A stretch of 64,000 bases of DNA, taken from positions 1,240,001 through 1,304,000 of the forward strand of contig OX637628.1 in NCBI GenBank assembly GCA_951802195.1. The letters are read 5' to 3'. The notes below the pieces were generated by a model. The model was not told the DNA's origin and made no database searches. It was given only the letters and a program-made list of their open reading frames with translations. Origin of the DNA: Tausonia pullulans. Lineage: Eukaryota; Basidiomycota; Tremellomycetes; Cystofilobasidiales; Mrakiaceae. Both the position numbers and the translations under genes were made by a program. Below, piece by piece: positions 46,692 through 57,809 of this stretch (position 1 is the first letter of the stretch; each line of letters begins with the position of its first letter).

Positions 46692-47315
46692 GGTAGGAAT
46701 GAGAGAGAGAAAGTCGAGCGTGGGTGTTTGGGGAAGGGCAAAGGGAGGCAGCAAGAGTAGCAGGAGTGTAGTCTGATGGAAATGGGGTGCTGGAGAGAGA
46801 GAGCAGACTCTTATTAAGGCCACGTCGTCGTTCGCCGTCTTTGATCATTCGAAGGAGAGCGCTTGGCGGCGCCATGCCGATGCCTGTCTCGAGATGTCCT
46901 GTCGAGGTGTCCGGCGTTCGCCGCGGGCGCAAGGTCCCCCCTTGCGCCTCTCGGAACGACGTCCGACCAAGAAGCTCAACGGCTAGGTCGACGGGCCGAG
47001 AAACCCGGATTCTTGTAAGATCCTCGGCACTCGGTCGAGACAGGATAGGTGAGGAGAGGGGCCGCCAGCTAGACAGTTAGCGCCGCGGCCTCTCCTCTTG
47101 AACCTGAAAGCGTGTGCGTCCAATGTGCGTAGCCGCGCACAATATGCAGCGACTCTCCGCTTAATGCTCATCATCGCAGGCGTCGACATACGAGGCAGGG
47201 CTCCCAAGACGCCAGTTTGCAGGGACGCGCCGAGTGCTCGACAGATTATGCAGGCTGGTATGTGAAGCTCACAGACAAGACAGGGAAGGGCACTCTTTCA
47301 CAAGGGCATAGAGTA
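46692..47315. other. Intergenic region
   Basis: Promoter of the FAD oxidoreductase and 3' flank of the bS16m gene. Long shadow frames exist but none has family features. Confidence 0.5.
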
Positions 47316-48584
47316 TCACTCCTTGACAGCAGGCGTCTCCTTCACCTCCGCCTCAACCTCCGGCGTCATAGCCTCCTCCTTCTGCTCCCCATCGGCCCGC
47401 TCGACGAACTGGATAGCTCCGAAGCCGCGACCAAGGAGGACCTCCTTTGCGTACGTAGCCGTCTCGACCCCACTCTCGCCACCAAACACCGCCACCGTCG
47501 GGTGGCCATCGGCCCCCCAAACGAGCTCAACGGTCGAACCCTTAGCCGCCCGGTTGACAAGCTTCTCCCAAGCCGGGCGAACACTCGCCTTGATGGTGTA
47601 GAACGCGAGCGCCGCCGTCGGCACGTCCTCCGTAGACCGCCGCCAGACGTCTGACCTGGCATGGCTGCCATCGGACTTTGGCTTGGTCGCAGCCGTCACC
47701 GGTGTCGGGGAAGAGGAGACGTCGGCAGACGGCACGTAAGGCGCTGAGCCCTCGCGGTTGGCGAACAGCTGGACCTTCTCCTCCATCCGGAGACGCTCGA
47801 CCTCGGCCTGCGGGGGAACGAGATACTGGGTGCCCTTGAGGGCCGCTCCCGGTGTGTTGGCCGCCACCTGCGGGTCGTACTCGGGCCAGTGGCCGGTGAA
47901 GGCATCGCCAGAGAAGGGCCGAGGGATTCCGTTCTTCCAAGGGTGGGCGCCCTTGACGAGGAGGCCGGCCTAGAGAAGAGGAGGGACGCGTCGCAGTGCG
48001 GTCAGCAAAGTGCTCTGGAGCAGCCGACGCTTGAGCGTGTGAGTCGCGCCTCTCGCCCACTCCCAAAAGTCCTCGACAGGAGGGAGAGAGAGACAGGTCG
48101 CCAAAGAGAACAGCAAGGACCAACCTTTTCGAGCATCCAGACGACCTTCGTCGTCGGCTTCGCGCCTCCCTCGTTGAGCCACCACATGATCCTCGACTCG
48201 TTCCACTCGACACGCTTCTCGAATCGCTCGGCCGAGTGACCGGCCCAGTCGACGGCGTTTGGCAGGACGCGCATCTTGGGAACGCCATCCCACTCGCCGA
48301 GCTTCTCAAGCGGAAGCGCGTCGCGGCGCATGTTGGAGGGGATCGCGACGAGGTGGTAGCGCTCAAAGCCCTTGTTGCCGGCCTTAGCTATCCGGAGACG
48401 GCTGGAGAGAGGAAGCAGGAGGGGTTCTCAGCGATGGACGGAGAGAACGAGAGCGGAGAAGACGAGGTACGGACACCTCGGCGCGGTTGAAGGTCGGGGG
48501 AAGCTTGACGACCTTCTTGAGCGGGAGGGGGAAGGCCCCGTTCCGGATCGTCGGGTTGGTGACTCTGGGGATGACCTGGGACAT
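47316..48584 (-). CDS. MRPS16: Mitochondrial ribosomal protein bS16m with C-terminal extension
   Basis: Small-subunit protein of the mitochondrial ribosome. Exon 1 (MSQVIPRVTNPTIRNGAF to FNRAEV, start 48584) is joined by a GTCCGT donor to RLRIAKAGNKGFERYHLVAIP. This continues RRDALPLEKLGEWDGVP, matching the bS16 core pattern R-x-A-(x)n-Y-x-L-V-(x)n-P-R-D-G-x-x-x-E-K-L-G. ESRIMWWLNEGGAKPTTKV and MLEKAGLL complete the bS16 fold. Bacterial bS16 ends about here. This protein continues for roughly 220 residues: a basic/proline-rich link (HPWKNGIPRPFSG), an extended stretch, and a compact-looking block with VELVWGADGHPTVAVFGG and AKEVLLGRGFGAIQFVERA, ending in an acidic tail. Three exons. Divergent from the Sas10 gene with 214 bases between starts. 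Confidence 0.8.
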
Positions 48585-48798
48585 GTCCGGGAAGAAGAGA
48601 AGGGGCGGGCCCGGGAGAGCGAGAGGGTCTGTCGGTCGATGGAGGTCGATAGAGAAGAGCGAGCGCCTGCTCTGTCCTCCGCCTCTTCGCCCGCGTGCGC
48701 CCCTGCCCCGCCCGGCCGGAGCCAGCGCGTCTGGCCCAGATAATTTCGAGGTTCGCTCTCACCACCACCACGCCCCACCCTCCGCTCCCTCGTTCAGC
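48585..48798. promoter_or_regulatory. Shared divergent promoter, bS16m / Sas10
   Basis: Only 214 bases lie between the two start codons, which face away from each other, so transcription signals for a mitochondrial ribosomal protein and an rRNA-processing factor must share this stretch. No specific element was identified. Confidence 0.6.
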
Positions 48799-51408
48799 AT
48801 GGCTCGCCCGAAGACGAGCAACAAGGCCAGGCCGCCTAAGGGCCCCAGCAAGGTCGACCGCAAGGACGCCTCGATCGCCAAGATGAACACCTGGGAGGAC
48901 ACCCTGGACTCGGGCGAGGACGAGTGTGAGTCCTGCTGCCGCCTCTCTTCTCCAGCTTGAGCAGCTGCTGATCAGGTCTCTCTCCCTCCTCCCTCTTCTG
49001 CCTCTCCTCTCTCTGGCCGAGCAACTCCAGTTGACCTCAACCGGGACCGCGTCCTCCTCAACGACACGTCCAACAAAGCTTCGCGCGCACCGGCCTCGGA
49101 CGACGAGTTCGACGACGAGGACGAGGTCTTTGCCCTCCAGGACGATCAGGACGAAGACGACGATGAGGACGCCTATGCTGAAGAGGAGGCCGCCGGGCCC
49201 AAGGCCAAGAAGCAGCGCAAGCCCAAGGAGGCGCCCTCGACAGACCCCAAGGGCCGCTACGCCAAGGGCTCCGACGACGAGGGCGCGTTCGACTCGGACG
49301 CTTCCGACGCCGACGACCAGGGCTCCGACGAGGAGGAGGAGACCTGGGGAACGAACGCTGCCGCCTACTACGCCCGGCCTTCGACGCGTCGGGCCAAGGA
49401 AGACGACGAAGAGGAAGGCGACTCCGACCTCGAGGAGCGCCGCGAGCTCGAAGACCAGGAGGCGAGGAAGCTTCAGCGCAAAATGAGGGAGCAGATGTCC
49501 GGCGCCGACTTTGGCCTTGGAGATCTCCCCCAGGTCGGAGAGTCCGACGAGGACGAGGATGAGGCGGCGATCGCTGCTCGGTGAGTGGCTCGCACGCGTC
49601 GGAACAACCGTTCCTCAGCCTGTGTCTGACCTTGAGTTTCTCTCTCCCTCTCCGCTCACGCCCTTGTGCTCTTCCAAAGTGCCACTGCCCCTACCGAGCC
49701 CATCCCGACAGACACGCCGTCTCTGCTCCGCCATCTCGAGCGGACGGCGCCTGAGACGCTTGCGCTCGCCCGGGAGTGGGGGGACATTGCCGACCAGGTC
49801 CCCAAGACGGCGGCGGCCATCAAGCTCGCCCAGCAGGACCTCGGCGAGGACCACCCGGCGATTGGGCCCATGATGCTCCAGTATCGTAGGTGCTAAGTCA
49901 GAGACGCGGGCACGAACGAGCTTCGACAGCTGACACTGCTTCCGCACATTCCTATAGAAACCCTCCTCACGTACGCGACGACGGTGGCCTTCTACCTTCA
50001 TCTCGCGTCGCTGCCTCTCTCCAAGCGCCCCAACCTCGCCACCCACCCTGTCCTTGAGCGACTACTCCAGCTCAAGCACGCTCTCTCGGAGCTCGAGTCC
50101 CAGGACCTCGGTGTCGAGTTTGATGACGGCGACTCGGACGACGATGGTTCGGATTTCGCGTACGGCGAGATGAACGTCCAGGGTTCGGACGAGCTCGATG
50201 AAGAGGGCGACGACATGGAGTTGCTCGAGCTGGCGGCGCAGATTGAGGGGCTCGACGAGGCGACGAGAATGCAAGTCCTCAAGCACGTCAGTGCGGAGCA
50301 GAAGGCCAAGGTCCTTCGGCTCCTCGAGCAGGTCTCGGACGAGGAAGAGGAGGATGAGGAGGGCCATGAGGGAGACGAGAACTCCGAGGGCATGGACGGC
50401 CTCGAGGGCGAACTTGACGAGCTGGAGGAGGAGGCCGAGGCCACCCCGCCGCCTCCACCATCGAAGAAGGCCAAGAAGACGAAGAAGGCGTCGTCAGTCG
50501 CCGTTCCCGTTCTTGAGGAGCCAACACCTTTCTTCTCCCATGCCTCTTCCTCTACCTTCTCGTCCTCTTCCGCCACCCCTTCCACCTCCACCTCCTCCGC
50601 CCGCAAGCCTCGGACCAAGAAGGGCCGTGCCGCCTCCGGCGACAGCGACGTCCTCCTCGAGCCGACCTCCCTCACTACTGCCGACGACGCCGAGAAGGCC
50701 GCCGCCCGTCATTCGCTCCGCTTCCACACGACCAAACTCAACCAGCTCGCCGCGCGTCGCACGTCGGCCCGCGCCGGTCGGATGGGCGGCGATGAGGACA
50801 TCCCGTACCGAAACAAGCAGGCTGGAAGGGATGCTGCGCTCAGGAAGAACGCTCCTAAAGGCGATGCAGGGGACGACCTTGATGGCGAGGAGTACGGCGA
50901 GGCTGACCACGCGACCGCGAGGAAGGTCCGCGGGGAAGCAATGTCCGGCGAGGAAGCGGCCGCTGCGCAGGCGGAGGAGGGCGACGATGGGTACTACCAG
51001 CTGGTTAAGAAGCGCAAGCGCGAGGCCAAGGAGGAGAAGCAGGAATCCTACGACGAGGCGAGGAACGCGCAGAGGTGAGCAGTCCATCAAGCTCTGCTCG
51101 ATGTTTGCCTCAACTGACATAGCTTTCCCCCTTTTCCTCTACTTCCTAGGATCACCGAGGATTCGTCTGGCGCCGCTGGCCCTCGTGGCCTCACGCGCGC
51201 GATCCTCAAAAACAAAGGACTCACTCCTCACCGAGCCAAGGATGTCCGCAATCCTCGCGTCAAGAAGCGCAAGCGCTTCGAGAAGGCCAAACGCCAGGTC
51301 GGGTCTATGCAGGCCGTCTACAAGGGTGGACAAAGCGCACTCCAGGGCAGCTATGGCGGAGAGCAGACTGGTATCTCCCAGGTTGTCAAGAGCAGGAAGT
51401 TTGTCTGA
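48799..51408 (+). CDS. UTP3: Sas10/Utp3 small-subunit processome protein
   Basis: Nucleolar protein of the U3 snoRNP/small-subunit processome needed for 18S rRNA processing. The N-terminus is basic (MARPKTSNKARPPKGPSK), followed by very acidic segments (FDDEDEVFALQDDQDEDD). The Sas10/Utp3/C1D helical domain is in exons 3-4: LALAREWGDIADQVPKTAAA, LLTYATTVAFYLHLAS and HPVLERLLQLKHALSELE. A long acidic and low-complexity region follows, then DIPYRNKQAGRDAALRKN. The conserved C-terminal Sas10 domain reads ITEDSSGAAGPRGLTRAILK, NKGLTPHRAKDVRNPRVKKR and QVGSMQAVYKGG. Introns fall near 48926-49030, 49581-49680, 49888-49957 and 51075-51149. The C-terminal block is diagnostic, and the gene looks complete. 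Confidence 0.93.
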
Positions 51409-51543
51409 GTTGCCCGTTCTCCTCGGATTTTATGACCCCCGTATCTTCTCTCTGGTATGTCGATGCGAATACAAGCGCGACATAATGATATTCAAAGCAA
51501 TGGGGGAAGCTGCGGATACGGGAAAAATGAGGGGAGAGGGATC

Positions 51544-52280
51544 TTAGTTGGCAGCGCCGGTACCCTTGCCGTGCTCGGCGTCCTTGGGGTTGTCCTGCCC
51601 GTGGGCTGGTAAAAGGTGATGGGAGTTTGTCAGCGACCGGGAGTTCAGCAACGAAGGGAAAAAGCGCGTCATCGCAGGCAGGTAGGACGGAAGAGACGGT
51701 GCAGTGCGGGGCCAAAAGATTGGGGAAGATGAGAAGGGCAGAGTGCGGTGATGAATGTGCACCCTGTTCCACACATCGTCGTCATCTACCCTTCTCGAGC
51801 TTTTCAAGAAAGACATCACGAAGAGAGGGGCCGAAAGGTCGTGTGAGGGTCGCAAAGCGCAATGAAAGAGCAGGAAGGCGGACCGCAAACCGCCTCCATC
51901 CCCCTTCGCTATGCTCCATGGACAGATCGCCTGACGGCTCGCCGGCGACCCAGGAACCTCGAACGGTTCTTCAACCCCAATGATGACGAGACACTTGGAC
52001 CACAGCTACAGAGACGAAGAGAAGAAAGGACGAACCATCGGCCCCATCGTCAGCAGAGACACCACGAGCCTCACGCTCCTTGGCGAGAGCTCCGGCGACT
52101 CCCCCGGTCTCGGCAAGGCCTGGCAAGGAGGGAAGCAAAAGCAGATGCCAGGAGGTAAGCAGGAGGAAGAGGAGAAGTCAAGGATGCAGAGAGGACGGGG
52201 AGAGAGGGCAACGAACCGTCCTTCTTGCCCTCGTTGGCGGCGGCGGAGATGTCGGCAGCAGGCTTGTTGATGGCGGACAT
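51544..52280 (-). CDS. Small LEA-like hydrophilic protein
   Basis: About 73 residues in three exons. Exon 1 (start 52280) reads MSAINKPAADISAAANEGKK and ends at a GTTCGT donor. Exon 2, after CCAG near 52125, reads LAETGGVAGALAKEREARG then VSADDGAD. Exon 3, after an intron of about 420 bases, reads AHGQDNPKDAEHGKGTGAAN and stops at 51544. The protein lacks Trp, Cys, Phe and Tyr and is dominated by Ala, Gly, Lys, Asp and Glu, so it should be disordered and heat-soluble. That composition is typical of small LEA or Hsp12-like stress proteins of fungi. The function is inference from composition; no family was recognised. The phases of both introns join without a gap, which supports the model. Confidence 0.6.
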
Positions 52281-52562
52281 GGTTGAGAGTAGATGAGAGC
52301 GAGATGGAAGAGGAGTGCTGGTGGTGTTTGGTGATGGTTGGTGGTGAGAGAGAAAGGAAAGGGAACGAGGAAAGAAGAGGGGGAGCAGCGGGCTGAGCGT
52401 GCGACCTCATCGACTGCGATGACGAGGACCTCTCGCTCTAAACAAATCCAAACGCGTCACCACCCATCGGCCCACCGGAGCCGGGGGCCCATTCAGCCCC
52501 ACGCTTACTCTTGCGTCTTTCCCTGGTCAGACATCTTCGCAGCAGAGAACGAATTCGTGCCA

Positions 52563-54293
52563 TCATCGCACCAGAGCTAGCACTTCGCCCTCGTCCTCCG
52601 CCTCCGCCACCTGGGCGAACCCCTCTTCTTCCTCGTCACTAAAGTGCAGGAGCAGCGTATCGCTCTCGCCCGTCCCTTGCCCATCTCCAACTCCGCCTTC
52701 GCCGTCTTCGAGGAAGGCGCCCGACTCGGCCTTCATCTTGGCGATGTGTGCAAGGAGGGCGCGGTAGATCCACCTGCGGTAAGGGGTGAGTGAGCGCTGT
52801 ACGAGCGAGGTAAATTTAGAGACCAGCAACGTACCATCCAATGGCGAAGGAGATGGCGAAACCAAGGACGATGGATCCAACATTGAGCAGCTTAGCCACA
52901 CGATCCATGCTTTGACGCTCCTTGGAGTCAGCGAGGTTGTCTAACCGGGAGCCGATGAAGACGGCGATGATGAGCCGAGGAAGCATGCACCTGGGGAGAG
53001 CCGAGGGCCCGGGGGGGGGGGGAAGGGGTCGTAGGTGAGTGGGATAAGAGCATCGTCGTCAAGGCAGGACACGCTCACACGGTGGCGATGAAAAAGTGTA
53101 AGAACGAGACAGATTCGAGGGTCTGCGCGGGGAGAACAAGGATTAAGATCGCTGAACGAGCTTGCTGAAACCGCAAGCGACTCACAGCAAAGAAGCCGTT
53201 CGACAGGGCAAAGGGAAGAGGACACCATCTGAGAGCGATGAGAAGTGGGAGACTTTTGCTCTTCTGTTAAGAGGATAGTCCCGCGAAAAGGGGACGGGGT
53301 TGTCAGACGCAGTTGCGAGCGACTTGATCCCAAGAATGGCATTCACCACCACAGCCTGGAAAGCCTGCAGGAGTTCACAACGCAATCATGAGAGACAGCG
53401 TCAGTCGATAAGGAGGTCGATGCATTGGGCTGCGCGGGCGGGCCACGTACCTCCCACTTGCCTCCGTCGCGGCCCTTGCCGACAATGTTCTTGAACTGCT
53501 TGCGGAGCACGAAGCGATAGAGCGCAAACGCCAAGCTGCTCCCGGCGAGGGTGCCGACCCAGGCCTGAAGCGTACGCAAGGAGATCGGTGACAACCGCAT
53601 AACACGGACATTAGCGAGACACGCCCACAACGCGTGCGCAGGAAGAGCGGCGCACGATTGGGATACCGGGCCAGAGGCCAAACGTGAAACCGCAGAAAGT
53701 GAGGCTCGAGGCAAACCCAAAGAAGGGTGGCGTGGCGGCCAGAGCTGTAGAGCAAAAGGCGTGAGGGATCGAGAGGGTGGGCGCCCGTTAGCCTGAGGTG
53801 GAGACAACCGGCAGCGAAGAGGAACGACGCACCGATCATCGAGCCGACGACAAAGTATCCAGGCCAGCCGAGGGCCTGTATGCTGGCTGCGAGGTGAGCG
53901 AACTGTCGAGGGCGACACCCAGGGCGTCGGATCAGCAAGAGTAAAAGTAAACGCGCGCGCGCGTCTCCCCCCGAGAGAGAAGCAGGTTCCCGACACAGCG
54001 GCGTACAAAGTCACCAGTCCTCTTGGGTCCGATGGCGACGAGGCCCCCGATGAGGATGACATGGGCAGCGACCAGGATCCCTGAGGCGAGACGGGTGGTT
54101 GGTCAGCCCAAGAATGGGAGAGGACCGTCGGGCCTCGCCGGCGGTCGGGGGGAAGAGCCAGCCACAGACAGATGACGGCCTTGTGGGCGGGCTGAAGTTT
54201 CTTGTACCGGGTCGGGATGGAGCAGACGTAGTCGAACGATTGCCGGGGGAAAGCCCTGAGCGTCTCGGAGAAGGTGGGTACCGAGACTGACAT
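52563..54293 (-). CDS. TVP38: Tvp38/TMEM64-type VTT-domain membrane protein
   Basis: Multi-pass Golgi/endosome membrane protein with a VTT (SNARE-associated Golgi) domain, related to the scramblase-like DedA superfamily. From 54293 the N-terminus reads MSVSVPTFSETLRAFPRQSF and YKKLQPAHKAVICLWLA. Further exons give membrane segments with GWPGYFVVGSMIGA and AWVGTLAGSSLAFALYRFVL, the G-x-x-x-G-S plus aromatic/Arg motif characteristic of the domain. After this come AFQAVVVNAILGIKSL, LESVSFLHFFIATV, a helix with MLPRLIIAVFIGSRLDNL and LNVGSIVLGFAISFAIGWW. The cytosolic tail is acidic and Gly-rich (HFSDEEEEGFAQVAEAEDEG). About nine exons with short introns; one near 53011 contains a G12 run. Some small internal exons were not fully resolved. 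Confidence 0.8.
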
Positions 54294-54896
54294 AGTGTGG
54301 TGTGAAGGGAGTTGAGCGAAAGAGTCGAGCTCGCGCGAGAGTAGCTGCCGGCTGAGAGCGACAGAATGGCCGTCTGGCCTGTGCGGCCGAGGGCGGAGGG
54401 GAGACACCGGCGGGTGTCTCCCTCTGCGTTTCTTCTTTGGGGGAAAGAGCAACGCAGCCAGCTTAGTTCTCGCGTGTCCTAGATCGAAGCTGCATCAGAG
54501 TCTCAGGCACGATTAGGGTGGCACGCCCATACAAGAGAGACTCGTTGGGACAAATCATCGAAAATCGCCAGCAGGTGCATTTTCCGACTTGGCCAAATAA
54601 ATGAGCGATTCAACTGAGAAATTGGAGGATCTCAGTACTGCTAATCTCTCCATGTGGTCAGACAATGAAGCGGGCAGTAGACTCGACGGATTTATTGAAC
54701 GTGAGATCGGCGCGCCTCTCACGGCAATCATAACGAAGCTCGCAGGTCTGCTTGGCTGTCGGATCTTCTTTTTATAGATCAACTTTGTCTGTTTTCCTCT
54801 TCCGCTTCTTTCCGGCCCATGATTGATACAGTAGCATTATCAAAGCATGGTTGTTGACAGCGATCCACAGCCTTCAAGGGTCTCGTCCCCTCCTCC
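54294..54896. other. Intergenic region
   Basis: Promoter of the Tvp38-like gene and 3' flank of the unknown membrane protein. A 75-residue minus frame at 54555-54782 has no recognisable features. Confidence 0.45.
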
Positions 54897-56307
54897 TTAA
54901 TCCTCATCAACAGATGGTAGCGGCGGGCCCCAGAAGAAGGCATAGTACAAGTCAATCCGGGCAGCACTAAAAAGTGATCCGGGTGGTCAGTGACGAACGC
55001 GAGACTTCAGGTGGGTAGTTATTGACTCGCGAGTCTCGTGGATATGAGCTACTCACGCGATCCGATTCAACCATGCTGGATATCTGACAAGTGAGCGGGT
55101 GACATGCATCAGTCGGCCGAAGCAAGCAGCCTCGCCACGAGAGCTGGCGGCACTTTACCCACTTCGCGGTTGCCTCTAGAACGATCGTATCGTTCGGCTG
55201 CGCCATGCGGAGTAGAGAAAAACGGGCGGCGAAGCCTCCCGGAACTGGATCCCGGAGGATTGAAATCGTGTGATTTTTGAGATACTGGCCACTATGTTGG
55301 GGGCGATGTCAGTCTTCCGGCCATCGCCGAGCGCCGCCGCCTAGGACACACGCATGAACATTGTACTGGATCGTCGTCCGTGAGAGAGGGACCTCGATTT
55401 CGACCTCGCCGTCTGCTGATTCAGCCATCGTCGCTGGGAGGTCTGGGAAGGAGAACGGGTTGGATGACCGGCGCCGGGAGCTGCCACCGACATCGTTGTC
55501 TTTCTCCGAGACCGGTGGAGGTGTTGGGTTCTTGCGGTGTGGCCGGCGGAGAAAGGCGTCAAAGTAGGATGACGAGCCTTCATATGTGCCTGCAGAAGGA
55601 GTACAGTATTCAGCATTAGGCTCTTCTCCACCTCAGGCACAAGGGGTAACATCAATCATGGCGGACCGTAGTGCTGGGGAAAGCTGCTGAAGCCCTGGTC
55701 CATCGATCGAATACCAATGCGGATCTCTTGGAGCCGTCCGGCGCGTCGCAGGGGGCGGGAGACTAGATAGTCCAGGCTCCTCTGCTCAATCACGGTTGGC
55801 CGCTGCTTACTGACGTTGACGAGGGTGTCTGCAAGGGATGTCACCGGCGGCCGCGGACGAAGCAGACAGACATGTCAGAGAACAAACTTCTTGCCGAAAG
55901 GGAAGAGAGGAATGCCCCACAGTATCTCGCCAAGTCGAGGATCTCGAGAGCCAGCTCGGGAGGGAGGAGGCGTGCTAGCCACTGGATGAGCCGTCGTCGT
56001 CAACCGTCGTTCGGTCAGCGCGTAAGCATAAGAATGGACGGGCGGTCTTATCATGCTCGCGGATCCCCGGCGGACTAACCGTCCTCGCCTCTAATTGATC
56101 TCTCGGGGACGGACTCCAGGCGGGCCGCTCCTCGTCGTCAAAGGGGTCCGGCTGGGCTCGAAGGAGCGCGGCGGCCTTGAGGCGGTCAGCGTCGATGGGC
56201 GACGAGAAAAGGGAAGTGAGCCCCGACGGTAGGCGATCGAAGATGATGAGCCAGACGGTGAGTGGGAAGAGGAGAAGAGCCAGGAGGATGCCTGCACTCG
56301 AAGTCAT
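54897..56307 (-). CDS. Unrecognised single-pass membrane protein
   Basis: No family recognised. The start at 56307 opens MTSSAGILLALLLFPLTVW, a hydrophobic N-terminal anchor or uncleaved signal, then LPSGLTSLFSSPIDADRLK. The next exon begins WLARLLPPELALEILDLARY, a short motif (L-P-x-E-L-x-x-E-I-L-x-x-A) seen in various fungal proteins and reminiscent of an F-box-like helix. Further exons read VIEQRSLDYLVSRPLRRAGR, IRIGIRSMDQGFSSFPQHYG and a polar region with basic patches. After TTIQYNVHA come QYLKNHTISILRDPVP and NDTIVLEATAKW. The final exon gives AARIDLYYAFFWG and ends PSVDED at 54897. About seven exons, all phases compatible. It faces away from the PITH gene. The soluble part looks like a beta-rich domain, which is inference only. 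Confidence 0.6.
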
Positions 56308-56488
56308 GTGAAGGGAGAGAAAGTGGTGGTTGGGAAGTTGCCAGCGATTCGAGAGGCAGGTGCTTGGCTTCAGGTCGGGCGAGGCCGAGGCAGGAGAGGA
56401 GGAAGCACTCTGACGAAGGTCGACTTCTCCTACAGATCACCAGCTACCAGCCAACCATTCCTCTACATATCTGTGCACTCTGCCCAGG
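56308..56488. promoter_or_regulatory. Divergent promoter, membrane protein / PITH protein
   Basis: About 180 bases lie between the start at 56307 (-) and the likely start near 56489 (+). The right boundary depends on the uncertain start of the PITH gene. Confidence 0.45.
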
Positions 56489-57809
56489 ATGCCAGCATCC
56501 TGCGAAGACGACCTTAGTGCGTTGCTCGTCGAGCGTCCGAGTGCTCGCGCTCAGTCCTCTGCCTTTACCGACTCACACCCCTACCCAACTCCCTCCCATA
56601 GCTCTCTCCGATCTCCTCATTTCGTCGACGGCAAGCTCCCGACAGACCTCGGGCGCGGCATCGACAACCAATCTCTTTGCCCAGATCGACCGTGACCAGG
56701 TCTGGGGGCTTAACCTCGATGAGGACGTCGCGACGGCGAGCGCCGGCGAGGGCCCCGGGCCGGCCAAGGCGGTGATCAAGGCGTGGGAGGATAGAGGCTC
56801 GGAGTTGACGTGGGTGGACAGTGGGGTGGACGATCAGGTACGCGCTCAAGCTGTCTGGAGGTAACAGAAGGAAGAGAAGAAAGGAAGATGACAGGGAGAC
56901 CGACGTGGAGGGGAACGCACTTGCGCTGACGCGACGCCCCGGTGCAGCTCATCCTTGAGGTGCCCTTCATTCAGAACGTCCGGTGAGGGTTCCGTCATTC
57001 ACGGAGGCCCGACAAGATGCTCATCGTTGTTTCCTCCAATCCTAGCGTCCGGTCGATCCTGATCAAGACTGGTGAATGCGAGAAAGCGAAGTCTTTCGCT
57101 GTGTACGACCCTGACCTCGCACGTCCGCCCTGTCCTGCAGCCCGAGGGTCGCGATCCCCGACTGTACTTAAGATCTACGCCAACAGGCCGGGAGGAGTCA
57201 CCTTCGATAATACGAATCCGCCGCCGGATGGCCTCAAGCCAGCACAGGAGGTCTCGCTGTCGTCGTCGACGATGCCCGGGGTGATCGAGTATCCTTTGAA
57301 GGTCGGACTGAGCGTACCTCTCCCCCTTTCCGTCGCACACACAAACTGAAAGCCTTTCCATCTCGCAGGTCCAGATCTTCAAGGACGTCGTCTCGCTCAG
57401 CCTGTTCTTTGGCGAGAGCGAGGGCGGCGAGCAGACGCGGCTGTAGTGAGTCAGGGATGTTCATCATCTGTCTTTCACAGACTATGCTGACGTTGATCAC
57501 TTACGTTCCCTCACACTAGCTGTATGTCATATCTCGTGAATGAATGGAAGTATTCGTCTAAGTAAAGCCTGACCTATCTCCTGCATCGCACGACCAGACG
57601 TTGGTTTTCTCGGAGACCCTCGCAATCCGGGCAAGTCGCACGACACAGAGATGTCGATCCCTGCAGCTCAGGTGCGCCTTCCTCCCCTCTTTTCCATCTC
57701 CATCGGCTGATTTCCGATGCCTCTCGGTGATCTCGTTTCTCAGGGTGCAGATGCCCCAATCGACGGCGTTCGTGAGGCCAACACACCTCGGAACACAACG
57801 ATCCGATGA
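56489..57809 (+). CDS. PITH-domain protein (PITHD1-like)
   Basis: The PITH domain is shared by PITHD1 and the C-terminus of thioredoxin-like TXNL1, which binds the proteasome. Blocks in order: TTNLFAQIDRDQVWGLN, VIKAWEDRGSELTWVDS, LILEVPFIQNVR, VRSILIKT, RIYANRPGGVTFDNTNPP, MPGVIEYPLKV, QIFKDVVSLSLFFGES and VGFLGDPRNPGK. These follow the PITH pattern of solid beta strands, with strand ends matched to introns near 56837, 56983, 57110, 57300, 57446 and 57673. The C-terminal tail is short and ends NTPRNTTIR before TGA at 57807-57809. No thioredoxin domain is upstream, so this is the PITHD1 form. The exact start is not settled: 56489 gives MPASCEDDL, but the exon joining it to TNLFAQ was not proven. 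Confidence 0.78.

Noticed and set aside
50198-51547. 449-residue frame on the plus strand
   Set aside because: It is the out-of-frame shadow of the acidic Sas10 coding exon, giving only Arg/Pro/Ser-rich sequence.
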